Assembly (NCBI GenBank): GCA_025463135.1
Contig: JAOAPY010000032.1
Location: 1 to 64,000, forward strand
Length of the DNA stretch: 64,000 nucleotides
DNA from: Acidobacteriota bacterium
Lineage (GTDB): Bacteria; Acidobacteriota; Blastocatellia; Pyrinomonadales; Pyrinomonadaceae
Direction: 5' to 3'
Shown in pieces: positions 37,009 through 45,797 of the stretch (its first letter is position 1; every line of letters starts with the position of its first letter). The notes beneath the pieces are model-generated. The model was not told where the DNA came from and made no database searches. It saw nothing but the letters and a program-made list of their open reading frames with translations. The position numbers and the translations under genes were made by a program.

Positions 37009-38028
37009 TTGAAAAAAACTCTGATGGCTCGGAACGCGCTGCGACAGTTGCGGCACCGTTTCAACCGTCCCTTCATGGTGATGTTTGAAACGACGCTGCA
37101 CTGCAACATGAAGTGCGGATATTGCGCCATCTGGCAGAACCAGCAGCCCGAGGACCGCGCCGTTCGCGATCGCGTCTTTGCGCGCATGGACGAAGCGGCA
37201 GAGTTCGGCGTTTTTGCCTGGAGCTTCTCCGGCGGCGAGCCGCTCATGAATCCGCATATGCCGGACTACATCGAATACGCCGCACGTAAGGGCTTCTACA
37301 CATCGATGCCAACAAATGGATTGGCATTGAAAAGATATGCCGAGTCCTGCGTCCAGCTCGATCAGTTGGAAGTTTCAATCGACACGCTGGACCGTGAAAA
37401 GTTCGCGCAGCGAAGAGGTATCGATGGCCTGCCCGCGATCCTGAGCGCGCTTGAACATATCAAAGGCAATCTGAGACATAACACGATTCAGATAAATGCC
37501 GCGGTAGATCTCGAGAACCTGGACGACCTGCCTGCTCTGGCCGAGTACTGCGAAGAGCGTGGCTTCCTCTTACACACTGAAGCCGTGCACAACGTCGTGC
37601 GCACAACCTGGAAGACCGAAGATGTTGAGATGCGGCACGAGGATCTGGATCGGATTGCGGTTTTTGTGTCTGAGTTGAAGCGGCGGCATAAGTGCGTGCG
37701 CTTTTATGGTGATTATTTCAAGTTCTACCGCAATGACGGATTTACTGAAAAGTTCCCTTGTCGCTCGGCCTCGCATCTGGTGAATATGCGGCCCGACGGT
37801 TCAATACAATTTCCCTGCGCGTTCGTTTCACTCCATCGCGGCGCACCAGAGATGAGCCTGCGAGAGATTTACGAGTCACCGGAAGTTAGAAAGATCATTC
37901 AACAAGCGCCGCGGATGTGGGACTTCTGCAAAGGCTGCAAGATCGGCTGTCCTTACGAGGTATCCGCTTATCGCAACAGTCCGCTGACTGCGATCCGCGG
38001 CGCTCTCGATTTTCTCCAAATGAGCTAA
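37009..38028 (+). CDS. Radical SAM enzyme with SPASM-like C-terminus
   Basis: The 339-residue protein has the radical SAM cluster motif CNMKCGYC (residues 32-39) and the SAM-binding SFSGGEPLMNP segment. C-terminal cysteines in FPCRSASHLVNMRPDG, FPCAF and FCKGCKIGCPYE could hold auxiliary iron-sulfur clusters. SPASM proteins carry out dehydrogenation, epimerisation or peptide or sugar modification. There is no precursor peptide visible next to it, so a small-molecule or sugar substrate is more likely. TTG 37009 (ribosome site aaaggg) or ATG 37024 could start it. It is the first enzyme of the run of genes continuing to 50545. Confidence 0.9.
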   Translation: MKKTLMARNALRQLRHRFNRPFMVMFETTLHCNMKCGYCAIWQNQQPEDRAVRDRVFARMDEAAEFGVFAWSFSGGEPLMNPHMPDYIEYAARKGFYTSMPTNGLALKRYAESCVQLDQLEVSIDTLDREKFAQRRGIDGLPAILSALEHIKGNLRHNTIQINAAVDLENLDDLPALAEYCEERGFLLHTEAVHNVVRTTWKTEDVEMRHEDLDRIAVFVSELKRRHKCVRFYGDYFKFYRNDGFTEKFPCRSASHLVNMRPDGSIQFPCAFVSLHRGAPEMSLREIYESPEVRKIIQQAPRMWDFCKGCKIGCPYEVSAYRNSPLTAIRGALDFLQMS

Positions 38029-38053
38029 CGGTCCTTTGATCGAGTGACGACCT

Positions 38054-39037
38054 TTGACTGCCACCATCGAAAATTTGTCCGCCACGGAGATCGAGTATAC
38101 GAGCGCTGCGCCGGCGACCGCGGGTGTTCAAGCTCCCTGCGATCCGGCAGTTAGCACGCGCTGCCTGGTCAAGCGGTACCGGGACGGCACCGAGGCTAAT
38201 CGCGGCATCGATCTGGACGTTCGGCGTGGCGAAGTGGTTGCCATTCTCGGGCCTAACGGCGCGGGCAAAACGACTTTCTTGCGACAACTTACGACTGAAT
38301 TGAAGCCCACATCCGGCTCAATCAGCGTCTTTGGCGTAGATGCCATTGCCGAGCCTGATCGCGCCAGGCGCTTGATGGGAATAACGCCACAAGAGGCCGG
38401 TGTCTTTGAGACGTTGACTGTCCAGGAGCATTTCGAACTATTCGCGCGCCTCAAGCGACTTTCCAAACGCGAAGCTCGCGAGGGCGCCCGGGAAGTAATT
38501 GCGGAACTCGGTCTGAGCAATGAAATCCACAAGCGCGTCGGCGCGCTGTCTGGCGGCCAGCGCCGTCGCATTCTGATTGGGCTGGCACTTCTGGGCCGTC
38601 CGCCATTGCTGATTCTTGATGAGCCTACAACCGGGCTCGATCCTTCATCGCGCTGCGCCGTTTGGGGAGTTATTCGACGCGCGGTAGCCGACGGGGCGAC
38701 AGTTATTCTCTCGACTCATTACCTGGAAGAGGCCGAACGTTTGAGCGATCGGATCGGCGTCATCAAAAGCGGGAGCCTGATTGCCCTTGGTACGTTGGAA
38801 GAGCTCCTCGAGCGGGTCAATCGAAGCTATCGGCTGAGTTATCGCGATCCGTTTGATCCGGCCGGCGATTTACGTGTGCGTCATTACTCGAGCTTTGCCC
38901 AGGCGCAACAACACATCGCACGCGAGCTACTAACTGAATACTCCATAGCTCGGGCCACGCTCCAGGATGTTTATTTCGCGCTCACTGGCGAGCCGTTTGA
39001 TCAAGATGAAACGGAGGTCTCAGAGGTTACGCGATGA
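38054..39037 (+). CDS. ABC transporter ATP-binding protein of the biosynthetic run
   Basis: The 327-residue ATPase has Walker A GPNGAGKT, signature LSGGQRRRILIG, Walker B LLILDEPTTGLDP and H-loop STHYLEEAE. The first 30 residues are a non-conserved extension beginning at a TTG codon, so the true start may be a little later. After the catalytic core it has the usual DrrA-type C-terminal regulatory region (about 240-327). The stop overlaps the permease start by ATGA. It is presumed to energise export of the pathway's product. Confidence 0.93.
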   Translation: MTATIENLSATEIEYTSAAPATAGVQAPCDPAVSTRCLVKRYRDGTEANRGIDLDVRRGEVVAILGPNGAGKTTFLRQLTTELKPTSGSISVFGVDAIAEPDRARRLMGITPQEAGVFETLTVQEHFELFARLKRLSKREAREGAREVIAELGLSNEIHKRVGALSGGQRRRILIGLALLGRPPLLILDEPTTGLDPSSRCAVWGVIRRAVADGATVILSTHYLEEAERLSDRIGVIKSGSLIALGTLEELLERVNRSYRLSYRDPFDPAGDLRVRHYSSFAQAQQHIARELLTEYSIARATLQDVYFALTGEPFDQDETEVSEVTR

Positions 39038-39774
39038 CTCGACTAACAGACATCATTTGCGTTTTCCGTATACAACTCGCCGGCATGCGTCGCGATGTAG
39101 GAGCATTTCTCTTGGCCGCGCTGATCTTCCCGTCGGCCACATATATTTTCGCCAATGCCGTCGGTGGCTCTGGTGGGGCGCCTTCGCAAAATCGTCTCCG
39201 TTTTTTGGCCGGTTCGATCGTCTTTTCCCTCTCACTGACTTCGATCAGCTGGCTTGGCTATCTGTTATTGGAAAACAGATTCACTGGCCGGCTCAAGCTC
39301 TTCGCGACCTTGCCGCTGGCGCCATCGTCTTACGTTTTCGGCGTGCTCATTTTTGCGCTGGCGCAAGCGGCATTGGGCACGACGGCGTTATTACTCGTCG
39401 GGCGCGCGCTCGGCGTCGAAGTACACCCCAACTTTCCGCTACTGGCACTCGTGATTGTTTTGACGATTTTTTGTCTTTGCGGGCTCGGCGTGGTAATTGC
39501 CGCTCGGGCGCGCAGCTTTAGCCAGGGGTCGCTCTTGACTGACACGCTCGGCGCCGGGCTTGTTTTTCTTGCTCCGGTTTACTACGCCCCGGAAATGATG
39601 CCGCGCGGTCTGAGTTTCTTTGCTCAGTTTCTGCCAACTACTTTCGCTGCGCGGGCTTTGCAGACAACGCTGGCGGGTGGTCACGCCATTGGCGGCGAAT
39701 TGATTGCGCTTAGCCTGACGGCAGTTGCGGCACTCACCCTGGGATTCAGGTTGATGAAGTGGCGCGAAGAGTGA
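39034..39774 (+). CDS. ABC-2 type permease of the biosynthetic run
   Basis: The 246-residue integral membrane protein has about six hydrophobic helices, beginning ICVFRIQLAGMRRDVGAFLL, in the ABC2-membrane layout. It is translationally coupled to the ATPase. The first glycosyltransferase gene starts 10 bases after its stop, so transporter and enzymes are one transcription unit. It probably moves a glycosylated lipid or small molecule across the inner membrane. Confidence 0.9.
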   Translation: MTRLTDIICVFRIQLAGMRRDVGAFLLAALIFPSATYIFANAVGGSGGAPSQNRLRFLAGSIVFSLSLTSISWLGYLLLENRFTGRLKLFATLPLAPSSYVFGVLIFALAQAALGTTALLLVGRALGVEVHPNFPLLALVIVLTIFCLCGLGVVIAARARSFSQGSLLTDTLGAGLVFLAPVYYAPEMMPRGLSFFAQFLPTTFAARALQTTLAGGHAIGGELIALSLTAVAALTLGFRLMKWREE

Positions 39775-39784
39775 AGCGATTTCG

Positions 39785-40933
39785 ATGAAGATTCTTGTTC
39801 TCACACTGTCATTCGGTTCCGGGCACGTTCAGGCGGCCCATACGATCGCGCGAGAATTGAGACGACAAGCGCCGACCGCGGACGTTCGTGTGCTTGATGC
39901 GCTCGCCGGTTGTCGCCTGCCATTCCGGGCCGCTTATGTATGGCCGTATTGGCTGATGATTCGTTACGCACCATCGCTTTGGGCTGGTCTCTTTTCCAGG
40001 CGCATGAACCGCAGAACCGAGCAAACGGCGCCGGCCCTGGCTTTCCGCTGGGGCTGTCCCAAGGTCTTCAAAGTCATCTCTGAGTTCCGGCCGCACACAA
40101 TCATTGCGGTTGAGGTCGCGGCCTGCGAGATGGCAGCCATCGCCAAAAAATCCGGCTTAACCCCGGCGCGGATCATCAATGTAATTACGGACCATGAAGC
40201 GGAGCCGGCCTGGGTCAAAGAGGAAGTCAACGATTATCTGGTTCCGGATCGGGTGGTGGCCGCTCAGTTACATGCCTGGGGGGCGCCTGCATCAAGCATT
40301 GACATCAGCGGCATACCTATCAACTCGGCTTTTCATGACAGCACCAACGCCCGCGAGACTCGGTTGCGCTACGGATTCTATGACGATGCGCCCCTGGTCC
40401 TGCTGATGGGCGGCGGTCGAGGCCCGACAAGTATGGATAAGGTTGCAGCCGGTCTCTGCGAGTCCGCCACGCGGATGCATATTGTGGCGCTCACCGGAAG
40501 TGACACGCGAGCATTCCGCAGGCTGACACGATTAAGTGCGACGCCGCCGGTAACATTGAACGTCCTTGGCTGGTGCGATGACGTTGCCGCGTTGATGCAG
40601 GCTGCGACGCTGTTGGTAACGAAGCCTGGCGGTCTAACTATTACAGAAGCAGTTGCGTGCGAGCTACCGGTAATTCTGTTTGATGCGATTCCCGGTCCGG
40701 AACTACGGAATGCTGAACGGTTAGTTGAAGCAGGAGTGGGAGTAGCTACTAACGGAACAGAACAGACTGTGGCCGCCGTGCTGTCGTTGTTGCGAGACGA
40801 GCGGGCGCGTTACGCGATGTCCCTCAATGCCCGAGAACTAAGGCCTCCCGCTGCTGCAGCCGGAATCGCGAGGCGTGTTCTTAACAGCCGTGACGAAATA
40901 GCGGATCGGGCGACTGGGAGGGCATCTGCATGA
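39785..40933 (+). CDS. Glycosyltransferase, MGDG synthase/MurG-like (GT28), first copy
   Basis: The 382-residue GT-B enzyme has an N-terminal acceptor domain starting LVLTLSFGSGHVQAAHTIAR, as in monogalactosyl-diacylglycerol synthases and processive diacylglycerol glucosyltransferases. The C-terminal donor domain contains LLMGGGRGPTSMDK, LGWCDDVAALMQAA and TKPGGLTITEA, the last being the sugar-nucleotide-binding motif. The usual acceptors are membrane lipids. It overlaps the next glycosyltransferase gene by ATGA. Donor and acceptor are unknown. Confidence 0.92.
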   Translation: MKILVLTLSFGSGHVQAAHTIARELRRQAPTADVRVLDALAGCRLPFRAAYVWPYWLMIRYAPSLWAGLFSRRMNRRTEQTAPALAFRWGCPKVFKVISEFRPHTIIAVEVAACEMAAIAKKSGLTPARIINVITDHEAEPAWVKEEVNDYLVPDRVVAAQLHAWGAPASSIDISGIPINSAFHDSTNARETRLRYGFYDDAPLVLLMGGGRGPTSMDKVAAGLCESATRMHIVALTGSDTRAFRRLTRLSATPPVTLNVLGWCDDVAALMQAATLLVTKPGGLTITEAVACELPVILFDAIPGPELRNAERLVEAGVGVATNGTEQTVAAVLSLLRDERARYAMSLNARELRPPAAAAGIARRVLNSRDEIADRATGRASA

Positions 40934-42117
40934 GGCAAAGACCCATGATCGATCCTCGTTCAGACCGTCCCGTTCTAATCCTGACGATTGCCAACGGAGC
41001 GGGCCACATTCGCACGGCACAGGGGATCGCGGCGGCAATTAACGCGACTCAGCCCTCCTTGCCTGTGATGATTGCTGATGTGGCGGATTACATGACCTCG
41101 GTCGCGCGGTTCACTCACGTGAGCGCATATCTATGGCTCGTCAAACATGCTCCCGCCGCCTGGGACCGTATTGATCGCTATCAGAAACAACAAACACACA
41201 CTAGTCCTGAATGGTTTTATCGGCGTGGCTGTCGCAGCATTTTCGAATTGGCCCGACGTGTTCGCCCGTGCGCGCTGGTCGCAACTGAAGTTGGTTGTTG
41301 CGAAATCGCGGCGCTGATGAAACGCGATCTCGCGCTCGACGTTCCTTTGGTTGCAATCAACGATGATTTTGATGCGGACCGGGCCTGGGTCCAACCCGAG
41401 GTTGATCTCTACTGTTTCGTGTCTGAGCAATACGGTGGAGAGTTGGTCAGATATGGCGCGGAGCCTGAGCGCATTGCCATCTGGGGCGCGCCGCTTGCCG
41501 ACGGTTTCGATATTCCTCGTGATCACAAAAAGGAACGCGCGGAGGTCTGCCACTGGTTGGAGCTTGATCCGCAGCGACCGTTAGCGTTGATAGCGGGCGG
41601 CGGCGAAGGCCTCGGGCGGATCGAAGCAGCCACAGCCGCGCTATTGCAAGCGGATTCTGCATTACAAATCGTCGTGCTGGCCGGCCGCAACGAGAGACTT
41701 AGATCGCGCTGCGAACGCCTGGGACGCAATGGCGCCGGCAAGCGACTGCGAGTCCTGGGTTGGACCGGGCCTGAGCACATGCCGAAGTTGATGCATGCTG
41801 CCGATCTTATGATCTCGAAACTCGGAGGGATGTTCAACGAAGCTATCGCCGCCGCTTTGCCAATAGTGGCGCTTGAACCGCCGCCCGGATCTGAGCGTGT
41901 TCAATATCAGCTGCTCGAGGAATGGCAGGTTGGTTGCCCGGTGCATACCCTTGGTGAGCTGGTCGCCACGGTTAAAGGTCTAATTGCGCATCCCGAGAGG
42001 TTGAGCACAATGCGCGAGCACGCGCGCGCCCGACAGAAGCTTGATGCTTCGAGGCGCATCGCCGCCTGGTTGGTAGGTAGTGGGTCAGTTTCGCAGCAAA
42101 TGTCCGACAAACTTTAG
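40930..42117 (+). CDS. Glycosyltransferase, MGDG synthase/MurG-like, second copy with altered donor motif
   Basis: The 395-residue protein is a tandem paralogue of the preceding one: ILTIANGAGHIRTAQGIAAA at the N-terminus and LGWTGPEHMPKLMHAA in the donor domain. The donor-site motif that reads TKPGGLT in the neighbour is SKLGGMF here, so a proline and a polar residue are lost. This may change the donor or reduce activity. The last four residues (SDKL) and the TAG stop come from dispersed repeat C (42103-42144). Confidence 0.88.
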   Translation: MRQRPMIDPRSDRPVLILTIANGAGHIRTAQGIAAAINATQPSLPVMIADVADYMTSVARFTHVSAYLWLVKHAPAAWDRIDRYQKQQTHTSPEWFYRRGCRSIFELARRVRPCALVATEVGCCEIAALMKRDLALDVPLVAINDDFDADRAWVQPEVDLYCFVSEQYGGELVRYGAEPERIAIWGAPLADGFDIPRDHKKERAEVCHWLELDPQRPLALIAGGGEGLGRIEAATAALLQADSALQIVVLAGRNERLRSRCERLGRNGAGKRLRVLGWTGPEHMPKLMHAADLMISKLGGMFNEAIAAALPIVALEPPPGSERVQYQLLEEWQVGCPVHTLGELVATVKGLIAHPERLSTMREHARARQKLDASRRIAAWLVGSGSVSQQMSDKL

Positions 42118-42144
42118 TTTGTCGCAGCGTTACGACAAGCTAAA
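42103..42144. repeat. Dispersed repeat family C, copy 2, overlapping a gene end
   Basis: Forty-one of 42 bases match 2619-2660, including the perfect hairpin cgacaaac-TTTA-gtttgtcg. It supplies the stop codon of the second glycosyltransferase (TAG 42115-42117) and ends 27 bases before the DegT start. The hairpin sits inside the operon. Confidence 0.85.
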
Positions 42145-42171
42145 TGAAACTCAACTTAAGGAGCAAAACTT

Positions 42172-43314
42172 TTGAGTCTTAGAATTCCACCCGCTCGAGT
42201 TCACGTTCCCGCCGAGGACCGGCTTGCCATCCTGCGAGAGATCGACGAAGCACTCGCGACCGGCCAGCTGACCCTGGGCAAGCACGTCAAGCTATTTGAG
42301 GAGAGCTTTGCCCGCATGGCCGGCACTCGTTTCGCAGTAGCGGTTAACAGCGGCACCAGCGCTCTGGAAATTCCTCTTCGTATTTTGGAAGTCCGCGACA
42401 AGACGGTGCTTGTGCCCAGCAACACCTTCTTTGCTACCGCCGCTGCTGTGATTCATGCCGGCGGCCGGCCGCGTTTCGTCGATGCAGATCCGGCAACCTT
42501 CGGGGTCAGTCTGAACGCGATCAAAGAGCGCCTCACCGACGACACAGCCGGTGTGATCGTGGTCCATATTGCCGGGATCGTCACGCCCGAAATGCCCTCC
42601 ATCCGCGAGTTCTGTCAGGAGCGCGGACTCTTCCTGCTCGAAGATGCGGCACATGCGCAGGGTTGTTCGGTCAATGGACAGCCGGCGGGCACCTTTGGCG
42701 ATGCCGCGGCTTTCTCATTTTATCCGACGAAGGTTATGACCAGCGCGGAAGGCGGCATGATCGTAACTGACCGAAAGGATGTTTATGAGGAAGCGCTGGC
42801 GTATCGAGACCAGGGCAAAACCGACTTTCTCTCAAACTTCCATACCCGGCTTGGCTACAACTGGCGCATGAGCGAACCGCATGCGATCATCGGCCGCTCG
42901 CAGCTCAACCGTTTAAATGAATTCATCGCCGTACGCAACCGCATCGCACGCATCTATGACGAGGGTCTGAAAGACTTGCCGGGTATCACTCCTTTGTCGC
43001 TGCCTGATGGCTGTCACTCAAACTATTACAAGTACATCGCACTCCTCGACTCAGACGCCGACCGCAAACCTTTCAAGCAGTTGCTGCGCGAGGAATTCGA
43101 AGTCGGACTGAGCGGTGAAGTCTACGACACGCCCTGCCACCTGCAACCGATTTTTGCTGAATTTCGCACCGGAGAGTTTCCCGGGGCGACAGACATCTGC
43201 GGGCGGCACGTCTGCCTGCCTATCCATGCCGCAATGAAAGATGAAGATGCGCATTACGTAGTTTCCTCGGTAACCGAAGCAATAGAGAATCTCTTGAAAG
43301 GAACACTCGTATGA
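42172..43314 (+). CDS. DegT/DnrJ/EryC1/StrS sugar aminotransferase
   Basis: The 380-residue PLP enzyme has the family signature regions NSGTSALEIPLRIL and EDAAHAQG. The PLP-binding lysine is residue 187 in FYPTKVMTSAEGG, and RLGYNWRMSEPHAIIGRSQL follows. Enzymes of this family convert keto-sugar nucleotides to amino sugars, or keto-cyclitols to amino-cyclitols. A TTG start at 42172 is supported by a strong aaggagc ribosome site. It overlaps the epimerase gene by ATGA, which suggests the pair act on the same sugar. Confidence 0.94.
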   Translation: MSLRIPPARVHVPAEDRLAILREIDEALATGQLTLGKHVKLFEESFARMAGTRFAVAVNSGTSALEIPLRILEVRDKTVLVPSNTFFATAAAVIHAGGRPRFVDADPATFGVSLNAIKERLTDDTAGVIVVHIAGIVTPEMPSIREFCQERGLFLLEDAAHAQGCSVNGQPAGTFGDAAAFSFYPTKVMTSAEGGMIVTDRKDVYEEALAYRDQGKTDFLSNFHTRLGYNWRMSEPHAIIGRSQLNRLNEFIAVRNRIARIYDEGLKDLPGITPLSLPDGCHSNYYKYIALLDSDADRKPFKQLLREEFEVGLSGEVYDTPCHLQPIFAEFRTGEFPGATDICGRHVCLPIHAAMKDEDAHYVVSSVTEAIENLLKGTLV

Positions 43315-44279
43315 AAATTGCTGTGACCGGCGGTTCAGGCTTTATCGCTTCCCACGTGGTCGATCATTTGATTGCCGATCGCAATGAGGTGGTTGTCATA
43401 GACAACCTGCCTCCCCATCGCGGTGATGTGCAATTCGAAGCGGCGGATGTGCTGGACCTCTCGGCATTAATCAATGCCACCCGCGGCTGTGATTACCTGT
43501 TTCATCTGGCCGCGGTCTCTAACGTGAATCATGCGCACAAGAACCCTGTCTACACCGTCGACCTCAACATAAAAGGAACGGCAAACGTCCTCGAGGCGGC
43601 GCGCGTGAACGGAATTAAGAGAGTTTTGTTCGCCAGCACGGTTTGGGTTTATACAGGCGCGCGGAGCAGTGGGTCGCTGACTGAAGAGGAGCCCTTTCAT
43701 CTGCCCGACACAGGGCATATTTATACCAGCAGCAAGATTGCCTCCGAGATGATCATTCACAACTACTGGCAACTCTACGGGCAGCCGTTCACTATCCTGC
43801 GTTACGGCGTTCCTTATGGTCCGCGTATGCGTGATGAGTTGGTGATTCCGATCTTTATTCGCAAGGGCATGCAGGGTGAGCCGATTGTCATAGAGGGAGA
43901 CGGTAGCCAGTATCGCAACTATGTCTACATCGATGATCTTGCGCGCGCCCACTTGCTGGCGCTGAGTGGTCGTGCCGAGAATCAGGTCTATAACCTCGAA
44001 GGCCGGCGCCGGATCACAATCAAGCAAATAGCTGAGACCATCAATGAGGTGCTGGGTGGTGGGGTGAAAATCGAATACCTGGCGGCCCGGCCCGGCGATT
44101 ATGCCGGCAAGGAAGTCTCTGCCCAAAAGATCCTCCGCGAGTTGGAATGGGAGCCAAAAATAGATTTCGAAGAAGGGATGAGAAGGACCATCGAGTGGTT
44201 TCGGCCGCTGTATCAGAGAGTTAGGGGCGCCGGGGACCTCGTTCTGAACGAAGAAAGGGCGCAGGAGTCGTATGCTTAG
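43311..44279 (+). CDS. NAD-dependent sugar epimerase/dehydratase (extended SDR)
   Basis: The 322-residue protein has a Rossmann start TGGSGFIASHVVDHL, where the usual third glycine is alanine. The catalytic Y-x-x-x-K is in IYTSSKIASEM, and RYGVPYGPRMRDE is the typical substrate segment. It should epimerise, dehydrate or oxidise a nucleotide sugar. It is coupled at both ends (ATGA with the DegT gene, eight-base overlap with the deacetylase gene). It could supply the keto-sugar used by the aminotransferase. Confidence 0.93.
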   Translation: MKIAVTGGSGFIASHVVDHLIADRNEVVVIDNLPPHRGDVQFEAADVLDLSALINATRGCDYLFHLAAVSNVNHAHKNPVYTVDLNIKGTANVLEAARVNGIKRVLFASTVWVYTGARSSGSLTEEEPFHLPDTGHIYTSSKIASEMIIHNYWQLYGQPFTILRYGVPYGPRMRDELVIPIFIRKGMQGEPIVIEGDGSQYRNYVYIDDLARAHLLALSGRAENQVYNLEGRRRITIKQIAETINEVLGGGVKIEYLAARPGDYAGKEVSAQKILRELEWEPKIDFEEGMRRTIEWFRPLYQRVRGAGDLVLNEERAQESYA

Positions 44280-45000
44280 TCCCTTGCCACTGATTGCCGG
44301 CGCGATCTGCTCGGCAGGTGCGGCGTCGATCTACTACGCGACCTACTCGGTGCGATCGCAATGGCTGGGGGCCACGGTCTGGCGCGGCAGTCCGGATACT
44401 TCGGCGGTAGCTCTTACGTTTGATGATGGACCTGGACCAGATACCGAGCGGATTCTGGATGTGCTCGGCGAGCAGCATCTGTGCGCAACGTTCTTTATGA
44501 TCGGCCGACATGTCGAACGCTTCCCCAAAACAGCAGCGCGAGTTGTTACCGAGGGCCACGAGGTGGGAAACCACTCCTATTCCCATCCGATTTTTCTTTA
44601 TCAGAGTCGTCGACAGACCAGCTACCAGTTGGGACGAACGCAAGCCGTAATTGCCTACGAGACAGGTACCGAGCCGGAACTTGCCCGGCCTCCCTGCGGC
44701 GTGCGCACTCGCGCCTATTTCCGGGCCACGCGCGAGTTGGGATTGCGAACTGTCCAATGGGACGTCGCAGGGTTCGATTGGCGGCATCGCAATGCCGATC
44801 AGATTGCTCAGTCAGTACTGTCTCGGGTGTGTGCCGGTTCGATCATTTTGCTGCACGACGGTGATAGTGAAGGGAAGCAGGACCGCCGGGCGACGGTTGC
44901 GGCGCTACCGCTGATTATTGGGGGTTTGAGCGCCCGAGGATTGAGTGTCGTCCCGCTGCGAAGACTGCTTGGAGACACAAAGTTTGAACGCGCAGCTTGA
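44272..45000 (+). CDS. Polysaccharide deacetylase (NodB domain)
   Basis: The 242-residue protein begins with a hydrophobic segment (PLPLIAGAICSAGAASIYYA), probably a membrane anchor or signal. All NodB motifs are seen: TFDDGP at about 48-53, the metal-binding NHSYSH at about 100-105, RPPCGVR, and ILLHDG near residue 190. It should remove N-acetyl (or similar) groups from an amino sugar, exposing a free amine, possibly after glycosyl transfer at the membrane. It fits between amino-sugar making enzymes and the lipid-type glycosyltransferases. Confidence 0.94.
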   Translation: MLSPLPLIAGAICSAGAASIYYATYSVRSQWLGATVWRGSPDTSAVALTFDDGPGPDTERILDVLGEQHLCATFFMIGRHVERFPKTAARVVTEGHEVGNHSYSHPIFLYQSRRQTSYQLGRTQAVIAYETGTEPELARPPCGVRTRAYFRATRELGLRTVQWDVAGFDWRHRNADQIAQSVLSRVCAGSIILLHDGDSEGKQDRRATVAALPLIIGGLSARGLSVVPLRRLLGDTKFERAA

Positions 45001-45013
45001 GGGAAACCAATAC

Positions 45014-45733
45014 ATGAGCGAACTGCAAACTCCCAAAGCGATTGTTTTCCTGGATTTTGACGGCACCATAACTCGTCGCGACGCCATTGACGCCATCCTG
45101 GAAGTTTATGCCGATCCGCAATGGGTAAGTCTGGAGACAGACTGGCAAGAGGGTCGTATCGGATCCCGAGACTGCTTGCAATCACAGATGGCGCTCGTGC
45201 GCGCCACCCACACGCAGCTTGATGCTTTGCTTGACGAGATCGAAATTGATGAGGGGTTCGAAGCCTTACTTGAAACCTGTGTCGCGAACGGCGTGGGCGC
45301 GCACATCATCAGCGATGGGTTCGGCTACTGCATTAGCCGCATTCTCGCGCGCCTCGGCCACGAAGTCGCGGCTCAGTTGGCCGGCATTTCAGCGAGCCGG
45401 TTGGTATTGGAGGGAGATGTCTGGCGCACGGAGTTTCCGTTCTTTCATCAATCGTGCGGGCACGGCTGTGCGACTTGTAAACCAGCCGTAATGCGACTGC
45501 TGAACCACACGAACGCTCCGGTTGTTTTTGTCGGCGACGGATTATCAGATCGCTACGCGGTTGAGTGTGCTGATCATGTCTTCGCAAAAAGTGGGCTGGC
45601 CGCTTATTGCCGGAACAATTCGATAGAACACACCGCCTACCAGTCCCTCGAAGAAGTAGCAACCGTACTCGATCGCCGGCTTTTGTCCGGCAGGTTCCTG
45701 GAAGCTGAAAGGAAGACCAGAGCCAGCGCTTAA
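45014..45733 (+). CDS. HAD-family phosphatase (MtnX/SerB-like)
   Basis: The 239-residue enzyme has motif I FLDFDGTITRRDAID, with nucleophile aspartate near residue 15. A serine motif lies in IISDGFG, and motif IV is VGDGLSDRYAVECAD. It resembles MtnX and phosphoserine phosphatases, which dephosphorylate small metabolites. ATG 45014 is chosen because the motif I lead sequence then matches the family; the frame is open into the preceding gene. Fourteen bases separate it from the deacetylase gene. Removal of a phosphate from a pathway intermediate is inferred. Confidence 0.9.
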   Translation: MSELQTPKAIVFLDFDGTITRRDAIDAILEVYADPQWVSLETDWQEGRIGSRDCLQSQMALVRATHTQLDALLDEIEIDEGFEALLETCVANGVGAHIISDGFGYCISRILARLGHEVAAQLAGISASRLVLEGDVWRTEFPFFHQSCGHGCATCKPAVMRLLNHTNAPVVFVGDGLSDRYAVECADHVFAKSGLAAYCRNNSIEHTAYQSLEEVATVLDRRLLSGRFLEAERKTRASA

Positions 45734-45797
45734 AAATTTTCATCTTTAACTTTTCATCCTCGAGCTTTCATCCTAAACAAAGGGGACGTTCACAATT

